Below, piece after piece: positions 7,119 to 16,400 of a stretch of DNA of 64,000 nucleotides. The notes below the pieces were generated by a model. It did no database searches, was not told the origin of the DNA, and worked only from the letters and a program-made list of their open reading frames with translations. Origin of the DNA: Enhydrobacter aerosaccus (lineage in GTDB: Bacteria > Pseudomonadota > Alphaproteobacteria > Reyranellales > Reyranellaceae). Position 1 is the stretch's first letter, and every line of letters begins with the position of its first letter. A program made the translations under genes and the position numbers. Location of the stretch: assembly GCA_903832005.1 (NCBI GenBank), contig CAIKZO010000065.1:93376-157375 (forward strand), in the 5' to 3' direction.

Positions 7119-8470
7119 AACTTTCGAGGGGCGGCGATCTTTTCGAGCGTGTTGCACGCTGGGCCGACCAGCATTCGCCGCAGACGCTGTTCGCGCGCGC
7201 GCTCATCATCCTGATCGTGCCGATGCTGCTGCTGCAGGCGTTGAGCGCCTGGTGGTTCTACAGCCAGCGCGGCGACAACGTGACCAACCGCCTGGCGCTG
7301 ATCCTGGTGCGCGACCTGCGCACCCTGATCTCGCTGCGCGCCGACTTTCCCGACGACGAGCACAAGTCGTGGGTCGTCCGCCACGCGCGCGCCGACATGC
7401 TGGTCTTCGTCGCCTTCCACAAGGGCACGGTGCGCGCGTTCAAGGCACCGGAATATTTCGACATCGTCTCGCGCGAGGTCCAGGGCGCGCTCGATGCCGA
7501 CTTGCGACGCCCCTACTACCTCGACAACAACGTGGGCGGCGAACAGCTGCTGATCGAGATCCAGATCACCGACAGCGACGTGATGGAAGTGCTGGTGCCC
7601 TACGTCCGCCTGACCTTCGGCTCGAGCTTCGCCTACGTGCTGGCGCAGGTCGGCCTGGCGCTGGTGCTGTTCGGCCTGGCCATCTGGTTCATGCGCCGCG
7701 AACTGGTGCCGATCGAACATCTGGGCGTCGCGGCCGATGCGCTGGGCAAGGGCCGCGACGTCCCCGATTTCGCCTTCGCCGGCGGCACGCGCGAGGTCCG
7801 CAACGCCGCGACCGCCTTCCAGACCATGAAGATCCGCCTCGGCCGCTCGCTGCAGCAGCGCACCGAGATGCTGGCGGGCGTCAGCCACGATTTGCGCACG
7901 CCGCTCACCCGCATGAAGCTTTCGCTGGCCCTGCTGGCCGAGTCGCCCGAGACGAAGGAGCTGGGCGACGACGTGCGCGACATGGAACGCATGATCGAGG
8001 GCTACCTTGCCTTTGCCCGCGGCGAAGGCGACGAGGAGCCGATACCGTCGGACCTGTCGGAGATCCTGCAGGATGTCGTCTCCGGCGCGCGGCGCGACAA
8101 CGCCGACGTCGTCGTCGAGACCGAGGGCGACATGCATGTCGAACTGCGGCCGGTGGCGATGAAGCGCTGCCTCGCCAACCTCGTCAGCAACGCGCTGCGC
8201 CACGGCACGCAGGTTGAGCTGCGCGCGACGCGCGGCCGCACCTCGGTCGAGATCACCGTCGACGACAACGGTCCCGGCATCCCGCCCGACAAATACGAGG
8301 ACGTCTTCCGGCCGTTCCTGCGGCTCGACGAATCGCGCAACGTCGACACCGGCGGCGTGGGCCTCGGCCTCACCATCGCGCGCGACGTGGCGCGCAGCCA
8401 TGGCGGCGACGTGACGCTGGCCAGCGCACCGCTGGGCGGATTGCGCGTGGTCGTGCGGATTCCGATCTAG
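7115..8470 (+). CDS. membrane sensor histidine kinase (EnvZ-like)
   Basis: A 451-residue kinase with a first membrane helix around residues 27-47 (IILIVPMLLLQALSAWW), a periplasmic loop, a second helix near 170-190 (VLAQVGLALVLFGLAIW) and a HAMP segment. The dimerisation H-box is VSHDLRTPLTRMKL; the ATPase has an N-box in LVSNALRHG, DDNGPGIPPD and GVGLGLTIARDVARSHGG. Start GTG 7115 overlaps the regulator stop (GTGA). The sensed signal is unknown. Layout and size match EnvZ/FeuQ-type kinases. Confidence 0.93.
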   Translation: MKLSRGGDLFERVARWADQHSPQTLFARALIILIVPMLLLQALSAWWFYSQRGDNVTNRLALILVRDLRTLISLRADFPDDEHKSWVVRHARADMLVFVAFHKGTVRAFKAPEYFDIVSREVQGALDADLRRPYYLDNNVGGEQLLIEIQITDSDVMEVLVPYVRLTFGSSFAYVLAQVGLALVLFGLAIWFMRRELVPIEHLGVAADALGKGRDVPDFAFAGGTREVRNAATAFQTMKIRLGRSLQQRTEMLAGVSHDLRTPLTRMKLSLALLAESPETKELGDDVRDMERMIEGYLAFARGEGDEEPIPSDLSEILQDVVSGARRDNADVVVETEGDMHVELRPVAMKRCLANLVSNALRHGTQVELRATRGRTSVEITVDDNGPGIPPDKYEDVFRPFLRLDESRNVDTGGVGLGLTIARDVARSHGGDVTLASAPLGGLRVVVRIPI

Positions 8471-8533
8471 GCTTGCGACCGTAAACCCTGTGCTACAGTA
8501 ATGTGCAAAATCGAGAGAGCGCCGAGAAAAGCA

Positions 8534-9625
8534 ATGTCAGACACATCCTTGAAATTCACCCATCACCAGCACCCCTCGCCCGTGCCGGCCGACAAGCGCG
8601 CCGCGTTGCTCGCCAACCCCGGCTTCGGCCGCGTGTTCAGCGACCACATGGTCACCATCCGCTACAACGACCAGAAGGGCTGGCACGACGCCAAGGTCGA
8701 ACCGCGCGCGCCGATCCCGATGGATCCGGCCGCCGCCGTGCTGCACTACGCGCAGGAAATCTTCGAGGGGCTGAAGGCCTACAAGACCGCCGACGGTGGC
8801 GCGACCTTGTTCCGGCCGCAGGAGAACGCGCGCCGCTTCCAGCAGTCGGCCGAGCGGCTGGCCATGCCGAAGCTGCCGGAGAACCTCTTCCTCGAGGCGA
8901 TCGACCATCTCGTCCAGATCGATCGCGACTGGATCCCCGACGGCGACGGCAGCCTCTACATCCGGCCCTTCATGTTCGCCAACGAGATCTTCCTCGGCGT
9001 GAAGCCCTCGTCGGACTACCTGTTCATCGTCATCGCCTCGTCGGTCGGCGCCTACTTCAAGTCGGGCGCGGACGCCGCGGTCTCAGTGTGGGTGAGCCAG
9101 GACTACACGCGCGCCGCCCCCGGCGGCACGGGCGCCGCCAAATGCGGCGGCAACTACGCCGCCAGCCTGCTGGCCCAGGCTGAAGCCAGCAAGCACGGCT
9201 GCGACCAGGTCGTCTTCCTCGACGCTGCCGAGCGCAAGTGGATCGAGGAGCTGGGCGGCATGAACGTCTTCTTCGTGTTCAACGACGGCTCGATGACCAC
9301 GCCGCCACTCGGCACGATCCTGCCCGGCATCACGCGCTCGTCGGTGCTGACCCTCGCCAAGGACAAGGGCATCGCGGTCCGCGAAGAGAAGTACTCGTTC
9401 GACCAATGGAAGGCCGATGCCAAGAGCGGCAAGCTGCGCGAGGCTTTCGCCTGCGGCACCGCTGCGGTGCTGACGCCGATCGGCACCGTCCGCGCCCCGG
9501 ACGGCGAATTCGTGATCGGCAACGGCCAGTCGGGCGCCCGCACCGGCGAACTCAAGAAGGCCCTGGTCGACATCCAGCGCGGCAACGCCAACGATCCGCA
9601 CAAGTGGATCCACCGCGTCTTCTAA
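8534..9625 (+). CDS. ilvE: branched-chain amino acid aminotransferase (large BCAT form)
   Basis: A 363-residue class IV aminotransferase of the longer, eukaryote-like BCAT subtype. It shows HYAQEIFEGLKAYKTADG, RFQQSAERLAMP, YIRPFMFA, the Schiff-base lysine in GAAKCGGNYAASLLAQAEA, and FACGTAAVLTPIG near the end. ATG 8534 is preferred to an in-frame start at 8501 because MSDTSLKFTHH is the usual N-terminus. A strong hairpin with a T-tract follows. It lies 63 bases after the kinase gene on the same strand, so read-through from the two-component operon is possible. It is not a close copy of the 4800-5714 enzyme. Confidence 0.92.
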   Translation: MSDTSLKFTHHQHPSPVPADKRAALLANPGFGRVFSDHMVTIRYNDQKGWHDAKVEPRAPIPMDPAAAVLHYAQEIFEGLKAYKTADGGATLFRPQENARRFQQSAERLAMPKLPENLFLEAIDHLVQIDRDWIPDGDGSLYIRPFMFANEIFLGVKPSSDYLFIVIASSVGAYFKSGADAAVSVWVSQDYTRAAPGGTGAAKCGGNYAASLLAQAEASKHGCDQVVFLDAAERKWIEELGGMNVFFVFNDGSMTTPPLGTILPGITRSSVLTLAKDKGIAVREEKYSFDQWKADAKSGKLREAFACGTAAVLTPIGTVRAPDGEFVIGNGQSGARTGELKKALVDIQRGNANDPHKWIHRVF

Positions 9626-9627
9626 AG

Positions 9628-9652
9628 GCGGTTACCGCAAGGTAACGCTTTT
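9628..9652 (+). terminator. intrinsic terminator after the large BCAT gene
   Basis: GTTACC at 9631-9636, a GCAA tetraloop and GGTAAC at 9641-9646 form a short stem with flanking GC pairs, followed by GCTTTTAAAA. It lies just after the stop at 9625, in the right orientation. Confidence 0.6.
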
Positions 9653-9741
9653 AAAAGGCGGAATAAAAGGGCAGCCGCTGTGATGCGTGTGGCTGCACGC
9701 TTGGCTTTGATGCTTCCCGGACGATCATTAGAGCGAGCGCA

Positions 9742-9766
9742 GAATATTGCACAATTCGCAATATTC
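9742..9766. repeat. 25-bp inverted repeat between convergent genes
   Basis: GAATATTGC (9742-9750) and its exact complement GCAATATTC (9758-9766) are separated by 7 bases. It lies between convergent bcaT and csaA, so it is not an obvious operator. It may act as a weak bidirectional terminator or RNA-end stabiliser; no T-tract follows on either strand. The rest of this 160-bp gap shows nothing recognisable. Confidence 0.5.
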
Positions 9767-9788
9767 GTCAACGCCGGCCGGCCGCGTC

Positions 9789-10127
9789 TTAAAAGAGCTT
9801 GCCGCCGTTGGGCACCGGCTTTGTCGGCGCGATCAACACGACCGCGCCGTCGGCATCGGGAACGCCCAACGTCAGCACTTCCGACATGAACTTGCCGATC
9901 TGGCGTGGCGGGAAATTGACCACCGCTGCGACCTGGCGGCCGACGAGTTCCTCGGGCGTGTAGTGCACGGTGATCTGCGCGGAGGATTTCTTCACGCCGA
10001 TCTCGGGACCGAAATCGATCTCGAGTCGGAGCGCGGGCTTGCGTGCGCCCTCCAGCGGCTGGGCGGCACGGATGGTGCCGACACGGATGTCGACCTTCTC
10101 GAAGTCGGCGTAGACGATCTGGTTCAT
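9789..10127 (-). CDS. csaA: CsaA-like tRNA-binding / chaperone protein
   Basis: A 112-residue single-domain OB-fold protein of the tRNA-binding (EMAP/Arc1p) family. FEKVDIRVGTIRAAQPLEGARKPA opens the domain, followed by LRLEIDFGPEIGVKKSSAQIT, VAAVVNFPPRQIG, SEVLTLG and the C-terminal VPNGGKLF. Length and motifs match CsaA, which has tRNA-binding and protein-export chaperone activity in Bacillus; the role in proteobacteria is less clear. It is a single gene with no operon partner. Confidence 0.9.
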   Translation of the reverse strand: MNQIVYADFEKVDIRVGTIRAAQPLEGARKPALRLEIDFGPEIGVKKSSAQITVHYTPEELVGRQVAAVVNFPPRQIGKFMSEVLTLGVPDADGAVVLIAPTKPVPNGGKLF

Positions 10128-10143
10128 GCGCCGACTATAGCCA

Positions 10144-10178
10144 AAAAGAAAAGGGGCTGCCCTTTCAGGCAGCCCCTT
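10144..10178 (-). terminator. intrinsic terminator for the phasin gene
   Basis: Perfect 11-bp arms AAGGGGCTGCC (10151-10161) and GGCAGCCCCTT (10168-10178) with a 6-base loop; read on the minus strand the stem is followed by TTCTTTTT. It lies 50-75 bases after the phasin stop. Confidence 0.85.
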
Positions 10179-10224
10179 CTCGCCAGCGGCGCGAAACGCG
10201 CCGGCCGGTCTTACTTCTTCGTTC

Positions 10225-10659
10225 TTACTTCTTCGCGATCGCGGCCTTGACCTCTTCGGTCAGCTCGGCAACGCGGGCGCTCAGCGTCTGGAAGGCATCG
10301 GTCGAGCTCTTGGTGTAGAGGTCGGCCAGCTCCTTGGAGTTCGCCACGGCGAGCTCGTAGCTCTTCTTGGCGAAGTCGATCTGCTTGGTGGCCTTCTCCT
10401 CGATGGTGGCAGCCGACATCACGTCGGAGCCGTGCTTGGAGAAGTCTTCCATGGCGGCGCGGAACATGTCGCCCTGGCGCTGCGCGATCGCCTTCATCGA
10501 CTCGACGGCGGCGGTGCTGGCGGTCGTCATGGCGGCGAAGTTCTTGCGGCCGGTCTCGACCATCGACTCGACGTTCACGGTCGGGACCTTGAACTCACCG
10601 GCCATCTTGGTGAAATCGAAGTCGGCGAAGGGGTTCTTGAAAGCGGTGTTGGCGTACAT
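10225..10659 (-). CDS. phaP: phasin family protein (PHA granule-associated)
   Basis: A 144-residue amphipathic helical protein. It opens NPFADFDFTKM and continues with VNVESMVETGRKNFAAM, IAQRQGDMFRAAM, VMSAATIEEKATKQIDFAKKSYELAVANSKELADLY, then a Lys/Ala-rich end. This is the phasin pattern: coating of polyhydroxyalkanoate granules. PHA synthase is not in the window. The gene has its own promoter, palindromic operators and a strong terminator, so it is monocistronic and probably highly expressed and PhaR-controlled, as known for other alphaproteobacterial phasins. Confidence 0.92.
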   Translation of the reverse strand: MYANTAFKNPFADFDFTKMAGEFKVPTVNVESMVETGRKNFAAMTTASTAAVESMKAIAQRQGDMFRAAMEDFSKHGSDVMSAATIEEKATKQIDFAKKSYELAVANSKELADLYTKSSTDAFQTLSARVAELTEEVKAAIAKK

Positions 10660-10742
10660 GGGGGCTCCTGAAGCTTGCTACTAAACGGGGTGCTGAAAAC
10701 TCTCGCACCGCCCATCCATGTTGCGGTGCACAACGAGCCGCT

Positions 10743-10770
10743 AATTTAGGGATGCACCGCAGCAAGTCAA
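10743..10770 (-). promoter_or_regulatory. phasin promoter with overlapping TGC-rich site
   Basis: On the minus strand TTGACT (10765-10770), a 16-bp spacer and TAAATT (10743-10748) form a plausible sigma-70 promoter. The spacer contains TGCTGCGGTGCA, which resembles reported PhaR-type sites built from TGC/GCA half-sites. A second GTGCAC-type element lies downstream near 10720-10735. Confidence 0.55.
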
Positions 10771-10776
10771 GGCTAC

Positions 10777-10795
10777 TTTTGTGCATTGCACAAAA
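10777..10795. promoter_or_regulatory. 19-bp palindrome upstream of phasin gene (PhaR-type operator candidate)
   Basis: TTTTGTGCATTGCACAAAA consists of two perfect 9-bp arms around one base, directly upstream of the phasin -35 box and touching the 3' end of tetR (stop at 10799). TGCA-centred palindromes before phasin genes are typical PhaR targets in alphaproteobacteria; the assignment here is by position. Confidence 0.6.
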
Positions 10796-10798
10796 TAT

Positions 10799-11422
10799 TC
10801 ACGCGGTGGGTGAGGCGAAACTCCGGCGCGGAGAATAAGCATATTTATCAATGGTTTGAGCCCAACGCTCAGCCGTCTTGAGCCGGCTGTCGAGGGCCGC
10901 CATGGTCTTGGAAAGGTCGCCCGTCTCGTCCTTCTCGAAGACTCGCGAGACCGCGGCGTAGATTGCGAACAGCCCGTTCTGACGGACCGCCCCGGTCAGC
11001 CCCTGGGCCGGCACCCCCGCCACCTCCAGCATCGCCGCCATCGACCGCATCAACGCCGGCCCCAAGACCAGGGCCATCAACGGGTCGCGCAAGCCCGCTC
11101 GGCGGATCGAGTTCAGGGCCGTGCGATAGGGCTTCAGCGCATCGAAGCGGCGCATCAGCAGATCGAACAGCCGGTCGCGCACCGTCTCCTCGGGATCGAG
11201 CTCGGCTTGCGTCCCGGCCAGAACCTCGCCGTCGATCCGCGAGAGAAAGCCCGTCACCAGAGCAAGCTTGTCCGGATAGAGCCGGTAGAGCTCCGCCCGC
11301 CCCAGCCCGGTCGCCGCGCCTACGTCGCTCAAGGTCACGTCGCCGTAGCCGCGCTGGGCTACCAGCTCGAGAAACGTATCGAGCGCCTTCTGTCTCGGAT
11401 CGTCTCGGGGATCGTCGCTCAT
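10799..11422 (-). CDS. TetR-family transcriptional regulator
   Basis: A 207-residue regulator. The N-terminal helix-turn-helix is visible in ALDTFLELVAQRGYGDVTLSDV, AATGLGRAELYRLYPDKLALV (about residues 13-55), followed by a helical ligand-binding half with no recognisable ligand signature. The start ATG 11422 overlaps the proC stop (ATGA); a continuous frame extending upstream to 12271 is antisense-like nonsense over proC. Co-translation with proC suggests a linked role, but TetR proteins with this neighbour have no function known to me. Confidence 0.85.
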   Translation of the reverse strand: MSDDPRDDPRQKALDTFLELVAQRGYGDVTLSDVGAATGLGRAELYRLYPDKLALVTGFLSRIDGEVLAGTQAELDPEETVRDRLFDLLMRRFDALKPYRTALNSIRRAGLRDPLMALVLGPALMRSMAAMLEVAGVPAQGLTGAVRQNGLFAIYAAVSRVFEKDETGDLSKTMAALDSRLKTAERWAQTIDKYAYSPRRSFASPTA

Positions 11423-12222
11423 CCCGCCAACTCCTTCGATCGCCGCGACGCGGCCGCCAGCGCCTTGTCGAACACCGGCTGGATACCATCGGGCGCCATC
11501 AGCACCTTCAATGCCTCCGCCGTCGTCCCACCGGGACTGGTCACGTTGACGCGCAGTTGCGACGCGGGTTCGCTCGACTGGCGCAGCAGCTCGCCGCTGC
11601 CCGCCACCGTCGCACGCGCGAGCTGCATCGCCATCTCGGGCGAGAGGCCGAGCTTGGCCCCTGCCGCCGCCATCGCCTCGACCAGCAGGAAGACATAGGC
11701 GGGCCCACTGCCCGACAAAGCGGTCACATGATCGATCAGTCCCTCGTCGTCGACCCACAGCGACTGCCCGACCGCTTCGAGCAGTTCGTGGCAACGCTTC
11801 TTCTCCGCCTCCGACACGCCCGTCGACGCCGTCGACACCGTGATGCCCTGACGCACCGCCGCTGGCGTGTTGGGCATGGCGCGCACGACCTTTGCACCGG
11901 CGCCAAGATGACCCGCGAAGTATTTCAGCGTCTTGCCCGCGGCGATCGACAGGAACACCGAACCCGCCTGGGAACCATCTGCGGCGAAGCGCTTCAGGTC
12001 CGGCATCACCCCATCCATGCTCTGCGGCTTCACCGCCAGCACGACGATCTCGGGCGTCTCTCTCACCTCGCTCGACAAGGCAACGCCACGCACCTTCTTG
12101 GGCCGCAGCGCCTCGGCCGGTTCGGCCACGATCACGTCCGACGCCGCAAGACCGCGCGCCAGCCAGCCATCGAGCATGGCCCCGCCCATCTTCCCGCATC
12201 CGACCAGCAACAGCTTCGTCAT
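11419..12222 (-). CDS. proC: pyrroline-5-carboxylate reductase
   Basis: A 267-residue NAD(P)H enzyme making proline from 1-pyrroline-5-carboxylate, the last step of proline synthesis. LLLVGCGKMGGAMLDGWLARG at the N-terminus binds the dinucleotide; VVLAVKPQ, VRAMPNTPAAVRQG and ALSGSGPAYVF follow, and the C-terminal family signature reads RVNVTSPGGTTAEAL. Length is normal. It lies two bases downstream of the enoyl-CoA hydratase gene and overlaps tetR by four bases, so all three form one minus-strand transcript. Confidence 0.95.
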   Translation of the reverse strand: MTKLLLVGCGKMGGAMLDGWLARGLAASDVIVAEPAEALRPKKVRGVALSSEVRETPEIVVLAVKPQSMDGVMPDLKRFAADGSQAGSVFLSIAAGKTLKYFAGHLGAGAKVVRAMPNTPAAVRQGITVSTASTGVSEAEKKRCHELLEAVGQSLWVDDEGLIDHVTALSGSGPAYVFLLVEAMAAAGAKLGLSPEMAMQLARATVAGSGELLRQSSEPASQLRVNVTSPGGTTAEALKVLMAPDGIQPVFDKALAAASRRSKELAG

Positions 12223-12224
12223 GA

Positions 12225-12959
12225 TCAACGTCCCTTGAACTTCGGTGCGCGCTTCTCGCGGAAGGCGGCACTGCCTTCCTTGCGGTCCTCGCTGTTGGCG
12301 ATCTTCTCGAGCTTGTAGCGCTCGGGCACGAAGAACTCGGCGGGGCCCTTGGGCAGGGTCTGGTTGGCGAAGTCGCGCAGGGTGCGGATCACCAGCGGCG
12401 CCGACTGCGCGATGAGGCCGGCCATGCGGCGCGCTTCCTGGCGCTCTTCGCCCAGCGGCACGACCTTGTTCACGAAGCCCACGTCGTAGGCGCGCTTGGC
12501 CGAGATCTCCTCGCCCAGCAGCAACAACTCCATCGCAACTTTGTGCGGCATGCGCGAGACGATGCCCGGCATCAGCCCGCCGAACACGCCGACCTTGGCC
12601 TCGGGATACATGAACTTGGTGGTGTCGGCCGAGACCATGAGATCGCAGGTCATGACCAGGCAGATGCCGCCGCCGATCACCCAGCCCTGCGTGGCCGCGA
12701 TCACCGGTTTGGTGAGCTTGTACGAAACGTCCGGCACCGCCTTCCACATCGCCGCCGGCGGGTCCTTGAGATCGGCGCCGACGCAGAAGGCCGGCCCGTC
12801 GGCCTGCAGCACCGCCACCTGATCGTCGCCCGTCTCGAAGGCGCGATAGGCCTCGTACAGCCCGTCGCACAGCTCCTGGGTCAGCGCGTTGCGCTTCTCG
12901 GGCCGCGCCATGGTGATGGTGGTGATGCCTTCGCTCGAGTCGACTTTGACCATACCCAT
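12225..12959 (-). CDS. enoyl-CoA hydratase/isomerase family protein
   Basis: A 244-residue crotonase-fold protein. ITMARPEKRNALTQEL leads to the oxyanion-hole segment ADGPAFCVGADLKD and the second one WVIGGGICLVMTCDLMVSA. YPEAKVGVFGGLMPG sits where hydratases carry the second catalytic Glu (usually PExxxGxxPG), so the catalytic acid should be checked. Substrate unknown; it could be a hydratase, isomerase or CoA hydrolase. Start ATG 12959 has AGGAGGAAG-like spacing upstream (GGAGG 8 bases away); an in-frame start at 13016 lacks this. Confidence 0.85.
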   Translation of the reverse strand: MGMVKVDSSEGITTITMARPEKRNALTQELCDGLYEAYRAFETGDDQVAVLQADGPAFCVGADLKDPPAAMWKAVPDVSYKLTKPVIAATQGWVIGGGICLVMTCDLMVSADTTKFMYPEAKVGVFGGLMPGIVSRMPHKVAMELLLLGEEISAKRAYDVGFVNKVVPLGEERQEARRMAGLIAQSAPLVIRTLRDFANQTLPKGPAEFFVPERYKLEKIANSEDRKEGSAAFREKRAPKFKGR

Positions 12960-13029
12960 TCTGCTTCCTCCGGCGTTCTTTGACCGGATGCTAGCAGCCG
13001 CCCATACTTCGGGCATCAGGAGTCACCCC

Positions 13030-13287
13030 ATGCAGACCCGCAATCCTTTCATCGACGACCTCACGAAAATGGCCAACGGCGCGGTCGGCGCGCTCACCGG
13101 CATGAAGGGCGAAGTCGAGGCCCGCGTGCGCGACCAGATCGCCAAGATCCTGGATGGCATGGACATCCCGCGCCGCGACGAATTCGACGCCGTGAAGGCG
13201 ATGGCCGCCAAGGCGCGCGAGGAGAACGAGGAACTGAAAAAGCAGATCGCCGAGCTACAGGCGAAGCTGGGCGGGAACAGTCCTTAA
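13030..13287 (+). CDS. ubiK: accessory factor UbiK family protein (membrane fusogenic BMFP type)
   Basis: An 85-residue protein: an amphipathic N-terminal helix (MQTRNPFIDDLTKMANGAVG) and a charged coiled-coil C-terminus (KAREENEELKKQIAELQAKLG). This is the DUF526/UbiK (YqiC) pattern; in enterobacteria UbiK helps aerobic ubiquinone synthesis by bridging UbiJ and lipids. Start ATG 13030 follows AGGAG at about 13018. Divergent from the enoyl-CoA hydratase gene. UbiK near proC, ybjN and lgt is an arrangement I recall from other alphaproteobacteria. Confidence 0.88.
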   Translation: MQTRNPFIDDLTKMANGAVGALTGMKGEVEARVRDQIAKILDGMDIPRRDEFDAVKAMAAKAREENEELKKQIAELQAKLGGNSP

Positions 13288-13394
13288 CGCCTCTTTGTCG
13301 TCCCGAGCGGACCCTTTGTCCCAGGATCCTGGGGCAGCTTCGATACCGATGGCAGAAGGCTTTTAGGCCTTTTGTCCCGGAATCCGCAACCCCC

Positions 13395-13420
13395 TGATAT
13401 CAATGATATCATTGATATCA
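13395..13420. repeat. perfect 26-bp palindrome with nested GATATC units
   Basis: Three GATATC units alternate with AAT/ATT to make a perfect self-complementary block, two bases outside the autotransporter stop codon. It can form a cruciform or a short RNA stem, but no T-tract follows. It is strikingly AT-rich for this GC-rich DNA. A separate 14-bp palindrome CCCAGGATCCTGGG is at 13320-13333. Confidence 0.7.
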
Positions 13421-13422
13421 TT

Positions 13423-16400
13423 TCACCACGTCAGGCGCAGGCCCGCGAAGAAGCTGTGGCTGGTGGTGCCGCCCTCGAAGTCACCGTCGTAGCGGGCATA
13501 GAGGCTGGTGCGGTCGTCGATCATCGCCGATGCCATCGCGCCCACCACCGCACCGTCGCGCGGCGCGACAGCCCCCTGCGTCGTGAAGCCGAAGGCCGGC
13601 GCACCGGCGAAGCTTGCCGTGACGGGACGGCTTGTGTCAGCGAGTTCATGGCTCCAGCCCGCCTGTAGCTTCACATCGACCTTCGCGAGCGTGGCGCCGA
13701 CCTGCGCGCCCAGCACCGTGCGCAATGAGTTGGTCGTCTGCTGCGCGACGTTGAGGTCGAGCGAGTCGGCACCGGTCTCAGTGAAGGCCGCCTGCGTCGC
13801 CGTCGCGCCCTGCAGCCGCGCGAACGGCGTGACGAAGGCGTTCGCCGTGCCGCCGATCTCAACCTTGTAGCCGGTCTCGACCAAGCCGAAGAACTGCTCG
13901 ACCGAGGTGTTGCCTTGCGCCGTGCGCGCGTTGAGACCGGGGATCAGGATCGGCCGCGTCATCCGGTTCTGCCCATGGGCGTAGCCCGCGAGGCCATCAA
14001 CATAGAGCGCGCCTTGCGTGTACTGGCCGTAAAGGCCCATCTGCACCTGGTCGCTGGTGCCCTGGCCCGGCATGCCCGAGGTCCACAGCGTCGAGGTGGA
14101 ATAGCCCAAGGTCACGCCCGCGGTGAACTGGGGGTCGAACTTGTAATCCAGTCCGACGGCCGCGCCGCCGAGATTATAAGTCGAGCCGTGCGTGTTGGCG
14201 TCGCCGGCGACGGTACCGAGCCCACCGAAGCCGCCCATCCACGTGCCCCAGCGCGGTTCGACCTCGCAGGAGAAGTCGCAGGCGTCGTTGGCCGACGACG
14301 CGAGCGCGACATGCCCATTGCCGTGGCCGTGGCCGACCTGCTGGCCGAACGCCGTCATGAAGGCGTTCGCGGCCTGCACGCTGAGCGTGCCGAAGCCGGC
14401 GTAGTTCAAGCCCGAAATCCCGTCGAGCGCGACCGGTCCCTGCGCCGTGGACAGTAGCGACAGCGCGTTCAGCACGGTGTTGAAATCCCCCGTCGCCGTC
14501 GGGTTGGCGAGATCGAGCGCATGGCCCACCGACTTCTGGTTGCCCGTCTGCCCGCCCGCCGCGAAGGCGCTCGACGACTGGAACAGCGTGAGGAAAACGT
14601 CGTTCGTGTCGTAGCTCAGCGTCGGCGTCAGGAACGCCATGTTGCTCGTAACGTCGCCATACGTGCCGGTGACGCCGGTGGTGGCCGTGAGGATCGTGTA
14701 GGTCGTCCTGCGCTGATAGGTGCCCGCATCGGCCATCACCGCGACGGTGCCACCGTTAATCACCGCATTGCCGGTAACGTTGATCTTGTCGCTCAATCCG
14801 CCAGGCGTGACTTCTACCGTGTAGGTCGAGCCCGCGCCCTGCGTGTAGGTGCCCACGATGTTGGTCGTGCCGATGTCCGGGCGGATCGTGCCGTTCACCG
14901 TGACGTTGCCGGTGATCGTGCCGGTGCCCATCAGCGTGCCGCCGCTACCGACGGTGACCGTGCCGGCGAGCGTATTAGTCACCAGGGCAGTGCCGCCGTT
15001 CACCGTCAGGTTGACGGTGTCGGCGCCGCTCAGCGTCAACGTGCCCGTGCCGGTCTTGACCAGCGTGCCGCCGCCGGTGATGGCGCCGCTGACTTCGGTG
15101 GAGAGGTTGTTGCTGCCGGTCGTGACGGAGACGGGGCCGAACGAGTAGCTGCCCGCTCCCTCGATCGAGCCCACACTGACACCGGTGGCCGTCACGTTCA
15201 CGCTGCCACCGGCATTGGCGATCAGGCGGGTGGTCGATACGGTGGCATCGGTGATGTTGAGGATACCGCCGCTGTTGGTCGTGATCGTCGGCACGGCGGA
15301 AAGATCGCCTTGAGCGAAGGAGAAGGTACCTCCGCTGTTGATGATGACCGAACCCGCCAGCGCGCCGACATGCAGTGCCTCGCCGAGCTGCAGGGTGCCG
15401 GCGTTGATCGTCGTCGTGCCGCCGTAGGTATTGGTGCCGTCCAGGATCAGCGTGCCGGCACCCTGCTTGGTAAGGCCACCGGTGCCGCCGATCGCTCCGA
15501 TGAAGGTCGTGTCGTTGGAGCTGCCGACGGTCAAGGTGTTCGCACCCAAAGCGACGGTCGTGCCCGAGACGCCGGACAGATCCTTGATCGTAACGCCGCC
15601 GGAGGCGCCGGAAACGTCGAAGCCGGCGCCTGACACAGCAAGGTTCACACCGCTCGAGGCGGCGAGAGAACCGCTGCCGGAGAGAGCGAGCGTACCGCCA
15701 TTGACCGTCGTAGCTCCGCTGTAACTATTTGCGCCGGAGAGCGTCAGCGTGCCGCTTCCTTGCTTGGTGATGCCGCCCGAGCCCTGGACCACGCCCGCGA
15801 ACGTGGTGCTGTTGCCGGTACCCGCCGTCAGCGTTTTGCTGCCAAGCGTGACGAACGTGCCCGCGACGCCCGCGAGGTCCTTGATCGTCGTCCCCGAGGT
15901 CGTGCTCGAGATATCGAAGGTGGCGCCGGCGCCGCTGAGAGTGAGGCCGCTCGAGTTCGCGATCGAGCCGGCGGCGCTCAACTGGAGCGTCCCGCCGCTG
16001 ACGGTTGTCGCGCCGGTATAGGACAGGGCGCTGGACGTCGAGACGGTAAACGTGCCGCCCGCCAGCGTGAGGCCGCCCGTGCCAGAAATGTCGGCGCCGC
16101 CGCCGAACAAGCCGCCGTTGCTCACCGTCAGCGTGGCTGTCCCCAGGGTGGCGGCACCGGCGCCGGCGTTGAGTTGCCCGACCGTGTTGTTGAAGTCGTT
16201 GAGATCGAGGGTGCTGCCGCTACCGATCAGAGTGTAGTTGCTCGATGCGGAAAAGACATTCGTGCCGCCCGCCTGGAGCGTGCCTCCTCCCTCGATATTC
16301 GTCTGGTCCGAGTAGGTGTTGGCGCCGGTCAAGGTCAGCGTGCCCGTGCCGGCCTTGTCGATCTGGCCGCCGCCGGCGCTGTTGGTGAAGACACCGGCGA

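Noticed and set aside
10799..12271. 490-codon frame joining TetR to an upstream stretch
   Set aside because: The first part reads proC in a wrong frame; tetR has its own start at 11422 overlapping the proC stop.
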